DNA of 64,000 bases from NCBI RefSeq assembly GCF_950295315.1, contig NC_080171.1, positions 98,929,445 to 98,993,444 on the forward strand, given 5' to 3'. Position numbers and translations under genes: made by a program. Positions 46,294 to 57,196 of the stretch are shown here, in pieces; within the stretch, counting starts at the first letter, position 1, and the number at the start of each line of letters is the position of its first letter. The stretch comes from Erinaceus europaeus. Taxonomy: Eukaryota > Chordata > Mammalia > Eulipotyphla > Erinaceidae. The notes beneath the pieces were generated by a model. That model worked only from the letters and a program-made list of their open reading frames with translations. It had not been told where the DNA came from and ran no database searches.

Positions 46294-47055
46294 GTCTGTA
46301 TTTATTTGTCCTTTAAATTTTCCTGTTAACACTGTGACTGAGAAAAGAGCATTTGGTCATCTACTGTCAAAGTGACTTAGTTTCTCTCTTCCAGTCTCTA
46401 CATACATGTTATCAAGTTAACCCCATGCATGCAGAACCTTTCCATTCTTCATGGAGTACATTATTTGACTCAGGTGCTTGGGTTATTCAGAAAGTGTCTC
46501 CCTGTAGGGCCGGGTGCAGGTGATGTCCATGGTCTATGCCCAAGTCAGGCTTTGCCACACTAAGTCCTTTTTCCAGACTTCTGCTGAGAATACTACTAAG
46601 CAGGAGATTTGAGGGACCTTTCTATTGGTTGATCCTAAATGTTGGCAGTTACCTTCATTCTGATTTTGAAGTTAGTTGCCACAGCAAAGTACTTTCATAT
46701 TTTCATTGAAAGCATATGTACATTTTAAAAAATAGTATGTCAGGGAAGATAAAAAAAATGATTGTGGTCTTTAAAAAAAATTCCTGGAAATGCTTAGCAG
46801 TTGATAACAGGCCTTACAGTTATTTTAGGCAGACTTTTTTTTTTTTAAAGCAAGGAATAGAGATCCATTATAAAGAAGCTGAATATGCAGAAGAGAAATA
46901 CATTAGCAGGATAAAAGGGCATTTTACAGAATCTGTGGGCATAGAGTTCAGGCTGTTTGGAGAGCCAGCTGTGTTTCTAGCTTTAGCATGAGCTATCTCT
47001 GCTTCTTCTTTTTTATTTCTTCCTGTTTCTTTGTTTCATTCTTTTTTTTTTTTTA

Positions 47056-47188
47056 AATCTCTTCTTAGGTTTCTTTATTGGGGGAAATGGTGATTTACAA
47101 GAATATCTTTGCCATGTGTACTTTATCTTATGTCAGCACACCATACCCCCCACCAACTTATCATCTTCCACCACCTTGTTCTGGGTTC
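47056..47188 (-). mobile_element. L1 3'UTR fragment
   Basis: TTTATTGGGGGAAATGGTGA resembles the start of the L1 3' end at 47868. Confidence 0.5.
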
Positions 47189-47190
47189 TT

Positions 47191-47472
47191 TTTTAAGAAA
47201 ATTAAAAAAATATATTTATATATTTTCCATTTTGTTGCCCTTGTTGTTTAACGTTGTGGTTATTGATGTCGTTGTTGTTGGATAGGACAGAGAGAAATGA
47301 AGAGAAGGGGAAGACAGGGGGAGAGAAAGACAGACACCTGCAGACCTGCTTCACTGCCTGTGAAGCAACCCTCCTGCAGGTGGGGAGCCAGGGGCTCGAA
47401 CTGGGATCCTTATGCCAGCGCTTGTGCTTCATACCATGTGCGCTTAACCCGCTGCGCTACTGCCCAACTCCC
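47191..47472 (-). repeat. SINE-A
   Basis: Antisense; left unit of a SINE-A/SINE-B pair flanked by CTGGGTTCTT (47181-47190, 47700-47709). Confidence 0.9.
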
Positions 47473-47477
47473 TTTAA

Positions 47478-47695
47478 GTATTTTTTTTTAAACATTTACT
47501 ATCTTTATTTATTGGATAGAGACAGCCAGAAATCGAAAGAGAAGGGGGTGATAGAAAGAGAGAGAGACAGAGAGACACCTGCAGTCCTGCTTCACTGCTT
47601 GCAAAGCTTTCCCCCTGCAGGTGGGGGCCGGGGGCTTGAACCCAGGTCTTTGCACACTGTAACATATGCGCTTAACCAGGCCACCATCTGGCCCC
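47478..47695 (-). repeat. SINE-B
   Basis: Antisense; the SINE-A at 47191 lies in its A-tail. Confidence 0.9.
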
Positions 47696-47867
47696 TATAC
47701 TGGGTTCTTAACATATTTTCCCTCATCAACTAGGGATGCTATTATTACAAAAGACAAACACTCCAATTCTTTCTTTTCATAAGCAGTGACTGCCTGCCTT
47801 ATCTTAGTGGTGTTGGTGTATGTATGTGTGTTTGTATGTGTTTTGTTTTCTTTTTTCTTTTTTTTTC

Positions 47868-48925
47868 TCTATTGGGGGATTAATGTTTTATATTTGACAG
47901 TAAATACAATAGTTTGTACATGCATAACATTTCTCAGTTTTCCACATAACAATACAACCCCCACTAGGTCCTCTGTCATCCTTTTTTGGACCTGTATTCC
48001 CACCCCCTCCCCAGAGTCTTTTACTTTGGTGCAACATGCCAATTCCAGTTCTGGTTCTACTTGTGTTTTCTCTTCTGATCTTGTTTTTCAACTTCTGCCC
48101 GAGAGTGAGATCATCCCATATTCCTCCTTCTGTTTCTGACTTATTTCATTTAACATGAATTCTTCAAGCTCCATTCAAGATGGGCTGAAAACGGTGAAGT
48201 CACCATTTTTTAATAGCTGAGTAGTATTCCATTGTGTATATGTACCACAACTTGCTCAGCCACTCATCTGTTGTTGGACACCTGGGTTGCTTCCAGGTTT
48301 TGGCTATTACAAATAGTGCTGCTAAGAACATGTATACACAGATCTTTTTGGATGGGTGTGTTGGGTTCCTTAGGATATATCCCCAGGAGAGGAATTGCAG
48401 GATAAAAGGGTAGGTTCATTTCTAGCCTTCTGAGAGTTCTCCAGACTGTTCTCCACAGAGGTTGGACCAATTGACATTCCCACCAGCAGTGCAGGAGAGT
48501 TCCTTTGACCCCACAACCTCTCCAGCATTTGTTGCTGTTACCTTTTCTGATGTATGACATTCTCACAGGAGTGAAGTGGTATATTATTGTTGTCTTTATT
48601 GGCATTTCTCTGACAATCAGAGACTTGGAGCATTTTTTCATGTGTTTCTCGCCTTTTGGGTCTCTTCTGTGGTGAATATTCTGTCCATGTCCTCTCCTTA
48701 TTTTGGGATGGGGTTATTTGTTTTCTTGTTGTTGAGTTTGGCAAGCTCTTTATATATTTTGGTTATTAGCCTCTTGTCTGATGTATGGCATGTAAAGATC
48801 TTCTCCCATTCTGTGAGAGGTCTCTTGGTTTGGGCAGTGGTTTCTTTTGCTTTTAATTTGATGTAGTCCCAAGGTTTATACTTGCCTTAGTCTTCTTTGT
48901 AATTGGATTTGTTTCACTGAAGATG
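47868..48925 (-). mobile_element. L1 3' part: ORF2 C-terminus and 3'UTR
   Basis: The antisense frame 48264-48641 reads the zinc-knuckle-like CxxC...HCWWEC region, then [12 protein letters not shown], the L1 ORF2 C-terminus. Upstream ORF2 sequence continues to about 48925. 5'-truncated; no catalytic domains. Confidence 0.92.
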
Positions 48926-49010
48926 TCTTTAAAAGTTATACAGAAAAAAGTTCTGTCAATATGTGTTTTGTTTTCAGTATCTCTCTGTATTATAATGAAC
49001 TTGACTTTTT

Positions 49011-49215
49011 TCTTTCCTTTTTTTTTTTATTAGTGATTTAATAATGATTGACATGATTGTGCGATAAGAGGGGTACAATTCCATACAATTTCCACCACCA
49101 GAATTCTATATACCCTCCTCCCCACTAGTAGGGTTCCTAGTCCTAGTCTTTATGCCTCTGGGTGTATGGACCAAAGATTTTTTATAGGGTGCAGAAGGTG
49201 GGAGATCTGGCTTCA
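49011..49215 (-). mobile_element. Young L1 3' end with 13-bp TSD
   Basis: AACTTGACTTTTT at 48998-49010 and 49216-49228. This 205-bp copy shows that the 3' end inserts by itself. Confidence 0.92.
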
Positions 49216-49559
49216 AACTTGACTTTTTATATTTACTGTGCATTTCAAACAGTTGTGGTCACTATTCTGTTTGATGCATAAAGTATCCTGTTTTAAATCA
49301 CTTAGAACTCTTTCATATTCTCTTCTATATATTTGTAATTTGATCATATTAATTTTTTATAGGTTTCTTGTTCTTTGGTACACAGAGGTATCTTAGTGTC
49401 ATGTAAATTTCCTGCCAAAACCTGGAATTAGTGCTTTCTTCAGGGGTGCTGGTTTCTTTTAGTGGAGAATAATATTTAGAAGCCACATCTGGTTGGGGTA
49501 AAAAAAAAAAATGCTACTAGTTGCCATTACTTTTAGGCCTTTTTGGTGGACAGAAGTAA

Positions 49560-50565
49560 GAAATGTTCATTAACTCATTTATTATATTTATTTTTTATTA
49601 TAATAATTGACATATATTAAATTTGTTATATTATAGACTTGTCAGTGTTTCCATTTTATAAATAAAAAAGAAAAAAATTGTTTCAGATGTATAGCAAAAT
49701 GATTCAGTATTTGTACATATGGTGAAATGGTCACCATAATAAATTTAGTTAATATTTATCACTATACATAGTTAATTTTTTCTCTTTTGTGAGAACTTTT
49801 AAATATATTCTCTTAGCAATTTCTAACTATATAATGCAATATTATTAGTGATAATCATCATATACATTACAGCCCTGTGGCTTTATTATTATTGTGTTTT
49901 TTGGGCTTTATTATTTTTAAGGATTTATTTATTTATTATGAGAAAGAAGGAGAAAATGAGAGAGGGAGGAGAGAGAGAACTGCTCAGCTTGGCATATAAA
50001 GCGGTGCCAAGGATTAAGCATGTGCAAATTAGTGCTTTAACAGGCTGAGCCATTTCACTGGCCTTACTTATTAAATAACTAGAAGCTTTTAACCTTTTTA
50101 CCCACTTTTAACCTCCTCTCACTACCATGTTTCTCTGACAGTTGCCAGTTCTCTGTGCCTATGAGATTTTCTTTTGTTTGCTTGTTTAAATTCCATATAT
50201 AAGTGATACATTATTTGCTTTATGACTTATTTAACTTAGCATAATACCTTCAGGTTTTATGAATTTTCTTGCAGATGGCAACATTTTCTTCCTATTATGC
50301 TTGAACAATAATCCATGGATATATATATATATATATATGTATATCCATGTCTGAATATGTATCATTTTTCATTCCCTCATTAAAACTGAACATTTAGATT
50401 GTTTGAATATATTGGGCTATTACAAATAATGTTACAGTGAACACTAGGGTACATAGATCTTTTTTGAATTCTTCCCAGACTATTTCCTAAAAGTGGAAAC
50501 TCTGCTATGAGGTCAAAGTTACTTTTCCTGTGTGCAGGGCAGTCTGACCCCATTCACCTCTCTAT
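49560..50565 (-). mobile_element. Ancient L1, interrupted by SINE-D
   Basis: Antisense L1 3'UTR and ORF2 end; contains (TA)n at 50320-50340. Probably related to the segment at 52060-52307. Confidence 0.7.
49910..50067 (-). repeat. SINE-D nested in old L1
   Basis: GA-rich body; ACAGGCTGAGCCATTTCACTG head. Confidence 0.65.
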
Positions 50566-50582
50566 GACAACTGAGATATCTT

Positions 50583-50871
50583 TTTTTTTAAATTAATTAA
50601 TTAATTAATTATTTTTCCTTTTTGTTGCCCTTGTTATTTAACATTGTTGTGGTTATTAATGTCGTTGTTGTTGGATAGGACAGAGAGAAATGGAGAGAGG
50701 AGGGGAAGACAGAGAGGAGGAGAGAAAGACAGACACCTGTAGACCTGCTTCACCGCTTGTGAAGCGACTCCCCTGCAGGTGGGGAGCCGGGGGCTCGAAC
50801 TGGGATCCTTACGCAGGTCCTGGCGATTTGCGCCACATGTGCTTAACCCGCTGCGCCACCGCCTGACTCCC
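50583..50871 (-). repeat. SINE-A with 17-bp TSD
   Basis: GACAACTGAGATATCTT at 50566-50582 and 50872-50888, the longest perfect TSD in the window. Confidence 0.96.
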
Positions 50872-51289
50872 GACAACTGAGATATCTTAGAGTTTGGTTG
50901 GCTTCCCTCCAGCCACAAGATTACGTTGTTCAGCTCACTGGTTCCCCTGGTTTACTCAAGAGCCTGTAGTTTCTATAGATGTAAATAGCAGTAGTCCTTT
51001 TCCTAAGCCATTAGATTTCTGAACAGTTCTGCACAGGTCCTTTAAGTGTGCCATGTAGATCTGAAGCAACTGCAGGTCATGGTGCCCACCAGCCGCTCAG
51101 TGCCAGGTCTCTACTTGAGTCTTTCTCTCCCTCCCCTCCTGTTCTCATTGTCCACACACAGTCACCAACCTCCAGGCAATGATTGGTTTCCTTACTAGAA
51201 ACCCCAGCTGTACTTTGATGAAACTCCATTAATATATTCAACATGTAATTCTAATATTTGTTTTCTGGAGGAGAGTCTGCTTTCTGAAA

Positions 51290-51578
51290 CTATATTGCTG
51301 TTGTTATCACTGGGTCTTCATGCCTATACAGTGACTCCACTGCTCCTGATGGCTATTTTCTTCTCCTTCTCCTTCTCCTTCTCCTTCTCCTTTTTTTTCT
51401 TCTTAATAGAGATAGAATTAGAGAAGAAGAGAGAGGGAGAAAAAGAGAGATACCTGCAGCACTGTTTCATTTCTCATGAAACGTATACCTGCAGGTGGGG
51501 GCTGACTGGGGTCTTGAACCTAGGTTCTTGTGCATGGTAACATGTGTGCTCTACTAGGTGCTAATACTGCTCAGTCCC
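51290..51578 (-). repeat. SINE-A/B-related with (CTTCTC)n
   Basis: Antisense; CTTCTC repeats at 51360-51391. Confidence 0.7.
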
Positions 51579-51704
51579 CCTTTGGCCATTACAAAAATTC
51601 TTTTATTGGGGGCTTACTGGTTTACAGTATAGTCTTGAACACAGAGGCACAGCCTCTTGTCTTCCCTTGATTATTGTCTAGGTGACACAACAGGATCCCA
51701 GTGT

Positions 51705-52053
51705 ATTTTTTTTTTTTGCCTCCAGGGTTATTGCTGAGGATCAGTGTCTGCACGAGGAATTCGCTGTTCCTGGAGGCTATCTTTCCCCTTTTTGTTGCCC
51801 TTATATATCATTATTATTATTATTATTACTGTTATTGCTGTCATTGTTGTTGGATAGGACAGAGAGAAATCAGAGAGGAGGGAAAGACAGATGGGGAGAG
51901 AAAGATAGACACCTGCAGACCTGCTTCACTGCTTGTGAAGTGACCCTCCTGCAGGTGGGGAGCCGAGGGCTCGAACCAGGATCCTTATGCTGGTCCTTGT
52001 GCTTTACACCATGTGCACTTAACCCACTGTGCAACACAACAGCCCAGCCCCCT
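51705..52053 (-). repeat. SINE-A, long (intron 3)
   Basis: T-run, GCCTCCAGGGTTATTGCTGA module, full antisense head. Confidence 0.92.
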
Positions 52054-52059
52054 GGCCCC

Positions 52060-52307
52060 CCCCCCATTTTTGCTGTTGTGTTGCCTGACTAGGTTCTTTA
52101 CGTATTTCAGATAGTAAATCTTTATCACACATATAATTTATTAATATTTTTCCCATTTGGTATCTTTTCATATAGTTGACAATTTTCTTAGTAGTGCAGA
52201 AGCTTTTTAGTTTGATATAGTCATGTAAATGTTTTCTTCTACTGATCTATGAGTGTGAAATCACTGTGTCTGAGATTTGAAGGTTGTTTGTTATACCACA
52301 TCATCTT
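52060..52307 (-). mobile_element. Ancient L1 ORF2 tail
   Basis: GCAGAAGCTTTTTAGTTTGAT is a hallmark of the L1 ORF2 end in antisense. Confidence 0.75.
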
Positions 52308-52313
52308 GTAGAC

Positions 52314-52795
52314 TGTTGTTGTGCGTGGGCGGTGGAGAAGAGAGAGAGAGGTGGTCCGGAGCGAAGAGGAAACACAAATCTTTATTTGCGCTGGCACCTC
52401 AGAGTTGGGTGCTAGAGAGGCAGGTTGGGCCATGTGGAGGTAGAGAAAATGGCCGCCTCACGCAGTAACCTTTTCTGCGTCTGAACACCGGAGTGAAGCG
52501 CTGGTGAGAGAGCGAGGTGCGGAAGAAGAAAGGCTTTTATAGGAGTAGCTTTCATGAGAATGGGAAGGGGGAGGAGTAACCATAGCACTCCAGGATAGGA
52601 TGATAACTTTCGTGAGAATGGGAGGGGGGAGGAGTGACCAAAGCACTCCAGATATGGGGGGGGGGGATATAGACAATGTCCTGAGGGCATAACATGGCGG
52701 AACAGGCACTCCCAGAATGTCCCAACTCTCACGGGAACTAGTAGCCTGAGGGGAAAACATGGCAGATGTGAATGCATCTGCACAATTTCCCAGCA
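52314..52795 (-). mobile_element. Solo LTR, class II endogenous retrovirus-like
   Basis: A 482-bp segment begins TG and ends CA and is flanked by a perfect 6-bp target-site duplication GTAGAC (52308-52313, 52796-52801). In LTR sense (- strand) it has U3 with a duplicated block, a TATAAAAGCC box (52532-52541) and AATAAA (52381-52386). No gag, pol or env sequence adjoins it, so it is a solo LTR left by LTR-LTR recombination. The 6-bp TSD points to class II (ERVK/IAP-like); class is inferred from TSD length only. It is antisense to RALGPS1 in intron 3. Confidence 0.9.
52549..52660 (-). promoter_or_regulatory. 58-bp tandem duplication in LTR U3
   Basis: CTTTCATGAGAATGGGA at 52549 recurs as CTTTCGTGAGAATGGGA at 52607. 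The repeated block includes GGAGGAGT and AGCACTCCAG. Its place upstream of the TATA box is typical of duplicated enhancers in retroviral U3; activity is not shown. Confidence 0.8.
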
Positions 52796-52974
52796 GTAGA
52801 CACCTAATGTAATTAATTCATATGGCTTCTTTCACTCTGATAATTTTGGTATCTCATTTACCTTTTGTATTATCCTATGTAAGAAATTTAAAAATAATAA
52901 AAAATACCAGTGTTACTACTAACCAGCAGGCTACTGGTTGAATTTTACTATTTTTTTGTAGTTCTTTTTGGCTT

Positions 52975-53046
52975 TACCTCCTTCCCTCCCTCCCTTCTTT
53001 CTTCTCCTTCCTTCCCTCCTTCCTTTCTTTCTTCCTTCCTTCCTTC

Positions 53047-53110
<64 letters not shown>
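52975..53110. repeat. (CCTT)n-(CTTT)n pyrimidine array
   Basis: Imperfect CCTT units, then about 16 CTTT units. Confidence 0.97.
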
Positions 53111-53885
53111 TCTCTTAGTACTTCCTGCCCAGAGGATCTACCTCCTTAGTTTCTCACTAAGCAGGTTGTTAAATGAATGGAGAATGAACAAATGAATGAA
53201 GAGAGGTGAAGTACTTTAAGGGAACATTGTTTCACCATGTTTAAGCATGTTGCCAATGGGAGGTGTGCACCAACTGAGGAAACATTATTATGAGAATGTC
53301 TGTTTTGTGGTGTAACCACTTCCCCCAAAGTAAGGGCTTTGCCTTGTGAATTCAGCCTATTGGAGATTCAAATTCCCAAATGCTGTTGATAACTGTGGCT
53401 TGTCATGACCTCCACTTGTTTGTGCAAGGGGGACCACAAGGACATCTTCCCAGGGCTTAGAGGAAACCAGGGAGACGATGAGTTAATGATCAGCAGAGGG
53501 CAAGGAAAATGCAGCAATATGGAACTATATGGATATGGAATCATAACTGTCCCATCCCTTGTTAATTCTGACAAGTAACCAGTTTTATCAAAAGCTGCCA
53601 GTTAATGCAGATACATTTTTGCAGCATAATAGTTTATAGCTATGTTTAGCCTACATGCTGTGGTAAAGTCACCACAGGGTGAATTGGGTTGCAGGGTCAC
53701 TGGGTGTAATCCTGGCTGCCAGGACTCAGTTGGGTAAAGCTTGCATAGCAAAGGAGGTCTGAAGTACATTTTCAGGGTAGCATTTCTCCCCATCAATGTT
53801 GCCTACTTATTTCCCCCCCTCAGCTCCCAGCCTGTGGCACTGAAGGCCCAACAGTTTCTTAGAGGCATTTTTAAATATCCAAACT

Positions 53886-54075
53886 AGGAGGCCAGAGAAG
53901 TCGCTCACTTGATGAGATGTCTGCCTTGGCATGCATGCGGTTGGGGGTGATGAAGCTCTGGTGTTGTGATATCTCTTCTTTTCTCCATCTCTATCTGAAA
54001 CAAATTGACTGAGGGCAATGAAATCACACAAGTGCCAGACTTTGGCCACACTGAAAACAAACAAAAAACCGGAAA
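53886..54075 (+). repeat. SINE-E
   Basis: AGAAGTCGCTCACTTGATGA head. Confidence 0.6.
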
Positions 54076-54097
54076 TTAAAAAATATTTTATTTATGG

Positions 54098-54335
54098 GGT
54101 CAGGTGGTGGTGCACCTGGTTAAGTGCGTATGTTACAATGCACAAGGACCCAGGTTTAAGCCCTTGGTCCCCACCTGCAGGGGGAAAGCTTCATGAGTGG
54201 TGAAGCAGGGCTGCAGGCATCTCTCTGTCTCTCTCCCTCTGTCTTCCCCTCCGCTCTCAAATTCTCTCTGTCTCTATCCAGTAGTAAATAAATAAAATTT
54301 TAAAAAAAGAAAGAAAGAAAAAAAATAAAATAAAA
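54098..54335 (+). repeat. SINE-B
   Basis: GGTGGTGGTGCACCTGGTTA head, AAGCTTCATGAGTGGTGAAG core, long A-rich tail. Confidence 0.9.
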
Positions 54336-54337
54336 AA

Positions 54338-54395
54338 TATTTTTTATTGGATAGAAACAGAGAAGTCAAGATGGAGGTGGAGATAGAAAGGGAGA
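54338..54395 (-). repeat. SINE-B tail fragment
   Basis: TTTTTATTGGATAGAAACAG then GA-rich DNA, cut off by the next element. Confidence 0.6.
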
Positions 54396-54889
54396 GAGAC
54401 TTCTGGAGGGATAGCTATGGAGTAGGAGCTGTTTAAGATCATGTTCTTGATAAACTAGAAAAAACAACAACAAAATATCACCTGAAGACTCAACATAAAA
54501 CATCCAGGATCTCTCCAGAAACTTACTAAGACACAACCACCCATTTACAGATGCTACTATGATTTCACCCTGGGCAGATGACCTTACCAATGTGTCTCCA
54601 GAACCTTACCCCACTAGGAAAGATAGAAACAGGATGAGGGTATGGATCGACCTACCAACATCCATGCCCAGCAGAGAAGCAATTACAGAAGCCAGAACTC
54701 TTACTTTCTGTATCCCATAATGATCCTGGGTCCATATTCCCAGAGGGATGAAGAATAGGGGAACTTCTAAGTGGTAGGGGGGTAGGGGGGAGAGGATATG
54801 GCACTCTGCTGGTGGGAATTTTATGGAATTGTATCCCTCTTATCCCAAAATCTTGTTGATCATTATTAAATCACTAATTAAAAAAAAAT
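54396..54889 (+). mobile_element. Internally deleted L1-like element (5' end joined to 3' end)
   Basis: It starts GACTTCTGGAGG...TATGGAG, matching the 5' start of the L1 at 60489, and ends with the young L1 3' region (CATTATTAAATCACTAATTAA plus A-run). Total about 494 bp with no ORF1 or ORF2 sequence. Read as a non-autonomous L1 derivative; the junction is inferred by eye. Confidence 0.6.
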
Positions 54890-54892
54890 AAT

Positions 54893-55058
54893 TTTGGTCC
54901 ATACTCCCAGAGGGGTAAATGTTATGGGAAGATGACCAGAGGGCTCTGAACTCCAATTCCATTAAGACCCAGAGAGAGAAGAGGAAAAAGAAAGAGAAAG
55001 AAAGAAAGGAAGGAAGAAATTACAAAAAAAAAAAAAAAAAAAAAGGGAACGACACTCA
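54893..55058 (+). repeat. Unclassified repeat-like segment with A22 tail
   Basis: Begins with the L1 3' phrase GGTCCATACTCCCAGAGGGG, diverges, then a GA-rich stretch and an A-run. Confidence 0.4.
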
Positions 55059-55114
55059 GAAGTAGTAGGTGTGACTTAGAAAGGAAGTAAAGACAGGACC
55101 ATAGAAATTGGGCA

Positions 55115-55385
55115 GGGAGTTGGGTGGTAGTGCAGAGGGTTAAGCGTACATGGTGCAAAGTACAAGGGCTGCTATAAGGATCCCGGTTCAAGCCCCTGGC
55201 TCCCCACCTGCAGGGTAGTCACTTCACAGGTGGTGAAGCAGGTCTGCAGGTGTCTGTCTTTCTCTCCCCCTCTGTCTTCCCCTCCCCTCTTGATTTATCT
55301 CTGTCCAATGACAATATCAACAACAATAACTACAACAACAATTAAAACAACAAGGGCAACAAAAAGGAAATATACATATAAATAA
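55115..55385 (+). repeat. SINE-A with 12-bp TSD
   Basis: AGAAATTGGGCA at 55103-55114 and 55386-55397. Confidence 0.94.
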
Positions 55386-56222
55386 AGAAATTGGGCAATA
55401 CTATACTCACCAGAGGCTTTCAGTCTCTGGCACCTGTTATTTCTCCTAAGTGCATTGTCTCAGTAGTTGTTTTGCATTATGGACATGGGATCATGCTAAC
55501 TGAACAGCCAGTGATGCCTATGTGGGAGCCAGTGGCCCAGAGGAGGCCCAGAAAGGTTAGTGCACTGTACTTAGGGTCTTTGAGATCTGGGTTTTACATC
55601 TTGGTTCTCTGGATGGTGGGGAGGCTGAGGTCTAAATGAAGACTAACATCAAGGTTCCCTAAGGACCCTGAGGGGAGACTGTGGGGAGACTCATTCCGCC
55701 CTGGAGTTGGGACATTGGCACTGAACCTTGAAGGCTGAGAGGGATCATATTTTGTGGGTAATTGAGGTACTGAAGTTGGAATTTAGAAGGACATTTCAGG
55801 CAGAATGGGTAATTCATGAAAAAGGCAGATAATGTGGTTAGCAAAATTTAATGCTACTTTTGGTACATGGTGTCTGGGAAGAAGAAAAAGTGGGCCTGCT
55901 GTTCTCTTATTTCTATGCTCCTTCAAGACACTGTCACCAGGGATGTCAGGGCTTACCAAGGGCTCATCAGAAGTCAGTGTGTCATTCTCATCAGAAGCCA
56001 GTGTCTCTTGGGCCGTTCAGGGTCATAGAGGCTAGTGGATGGGTGTCCAGTGGGCACAAGTGTTATGGAGATGAATCATGGGGTACCAGACTCATGAAGT
56101 GGTAAAATGCTGTGCTTTTCCAGACTTCTTACTGCTTCTGCAAATATTGCTATAGATGAGAAGTATTTAGGGTTTAAGGTTATCATGGAAAAAGTTTAAG
56201 TAGGAAGCAGGGTGAAGAGTTT

Positions 56223-57196
56223 GTAAAATACAAATCTGACTGTGTTACCCACCTTTGAAATCTCCCAGTGAGTCCTTCCAAGGTTAGCAATATAAAACTC
56301 AGACTCCGTTGTCTTCCTCGCCTCGCTGCCCTTCTCTCCCCAACCCACACCCCAATCCAATGTCTGGTCGAGCCTGGCTCCCTGAGCATGTGTCTCTGTA
56401 CCTGGACAACACCAGTGCAGGTCAAGTGTGAATAAAGGGGCCAAGAGAATAAGGTGACCATGGCTTTCTGTAAAGACAGATACACTCAACTACACGTGGA
56501 TGTTTGAAGAACAATGAGAAGTCTGTTTTGATGGAGAAAAATGTCTAGGTCTGTCCTGCAAGACCAGGACCATGAGTGAGAGACTGGAACTACAAGAATC
56601 AATGGCAAGATCAGCAACAGAGGAGATAGTAAGACAATTGCAAACCCCATGGTTTGAGGACAGAGACATCTTGAGGCTCACACTGAGAACTTGAAGACAT
56701 TAGGCACATCATATAGTCCAGGAGCAGAGACATGTTCAGGGAGCCAGGCTCGACCAGACATTGGATTGGGCTGTGGGTAGGGCAGGAGGCCAGTGAGGCT
56801 AGGAAGAGATCTAAGTTGTGACAAAGGATTCTGAGTTTTATTTTTATTTATTTATTTATTTAATTTTTTATATTTATATATTTTCCCTTTTGTTGCCCTT
56901 ATTGTTTTTCATTGCTGTTGTAGTTATTATTGTTGTTATTGATGTTGTTGTTATTAGATAGGACAGAGAGAAATGGAGAGAGGAGGGGAAGACAGAGAGG
57001 GGGAGAGAAAGAGAGACACCTGCAGACCTGCTTCACTGCTTGTGAAGCAACTCCACTGCAGGTGGGAAGCTGGGGGCTTGAACCGGGATCCTTATGCCAG
57101 TCCTTGTAGATTCTGAGTTTTATATTGCTAATCTTGGAGGAGCTCACTGAGGGATTTCAAAGGTGGATAACACAGTCAAATTTGTGTTTTACAAAG
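56223..57196. repeat. Imperfect inverted repeat (arms about 190-200 bp)
   Basis: The left arm 56223-56408 and the right arm 56714-56826 plus 57109-57196 are reverse complements at roughly 85% identity by eye. The right arm is split by a SINE-A. The spacer is about 305 bp. A long exact block is CAATCCAATGTCTGGTCGAG continued by CCTGGCTCCCTGA. Homology stops at TTTTACAAA on the outer side and near CCTGGAC on the inner side. Confidence 0.9.
56842..57108 (-). repeat. SINE-A, 5'-truncated, with 15-bp TSD
   Basis: GATTCTGAGTTTTAT at 56827-56841 and 57109-57123. The copy stops at GTCCTTG, so about 45-50 bp of the tRNA-like head are missing. Confidence 0.94.

Noticed and set aside
3632..52092. Many ORFs encoding a similar basic peptide (RTERNGERRGRQ... 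/ HLQTCFTACEATPLQ) on both strands, possibly a protein family
   Set aside because: Every one lies within SINE-A and comes from the repeat's own body and head; there is no start context, conservation or codon signal of a gene.
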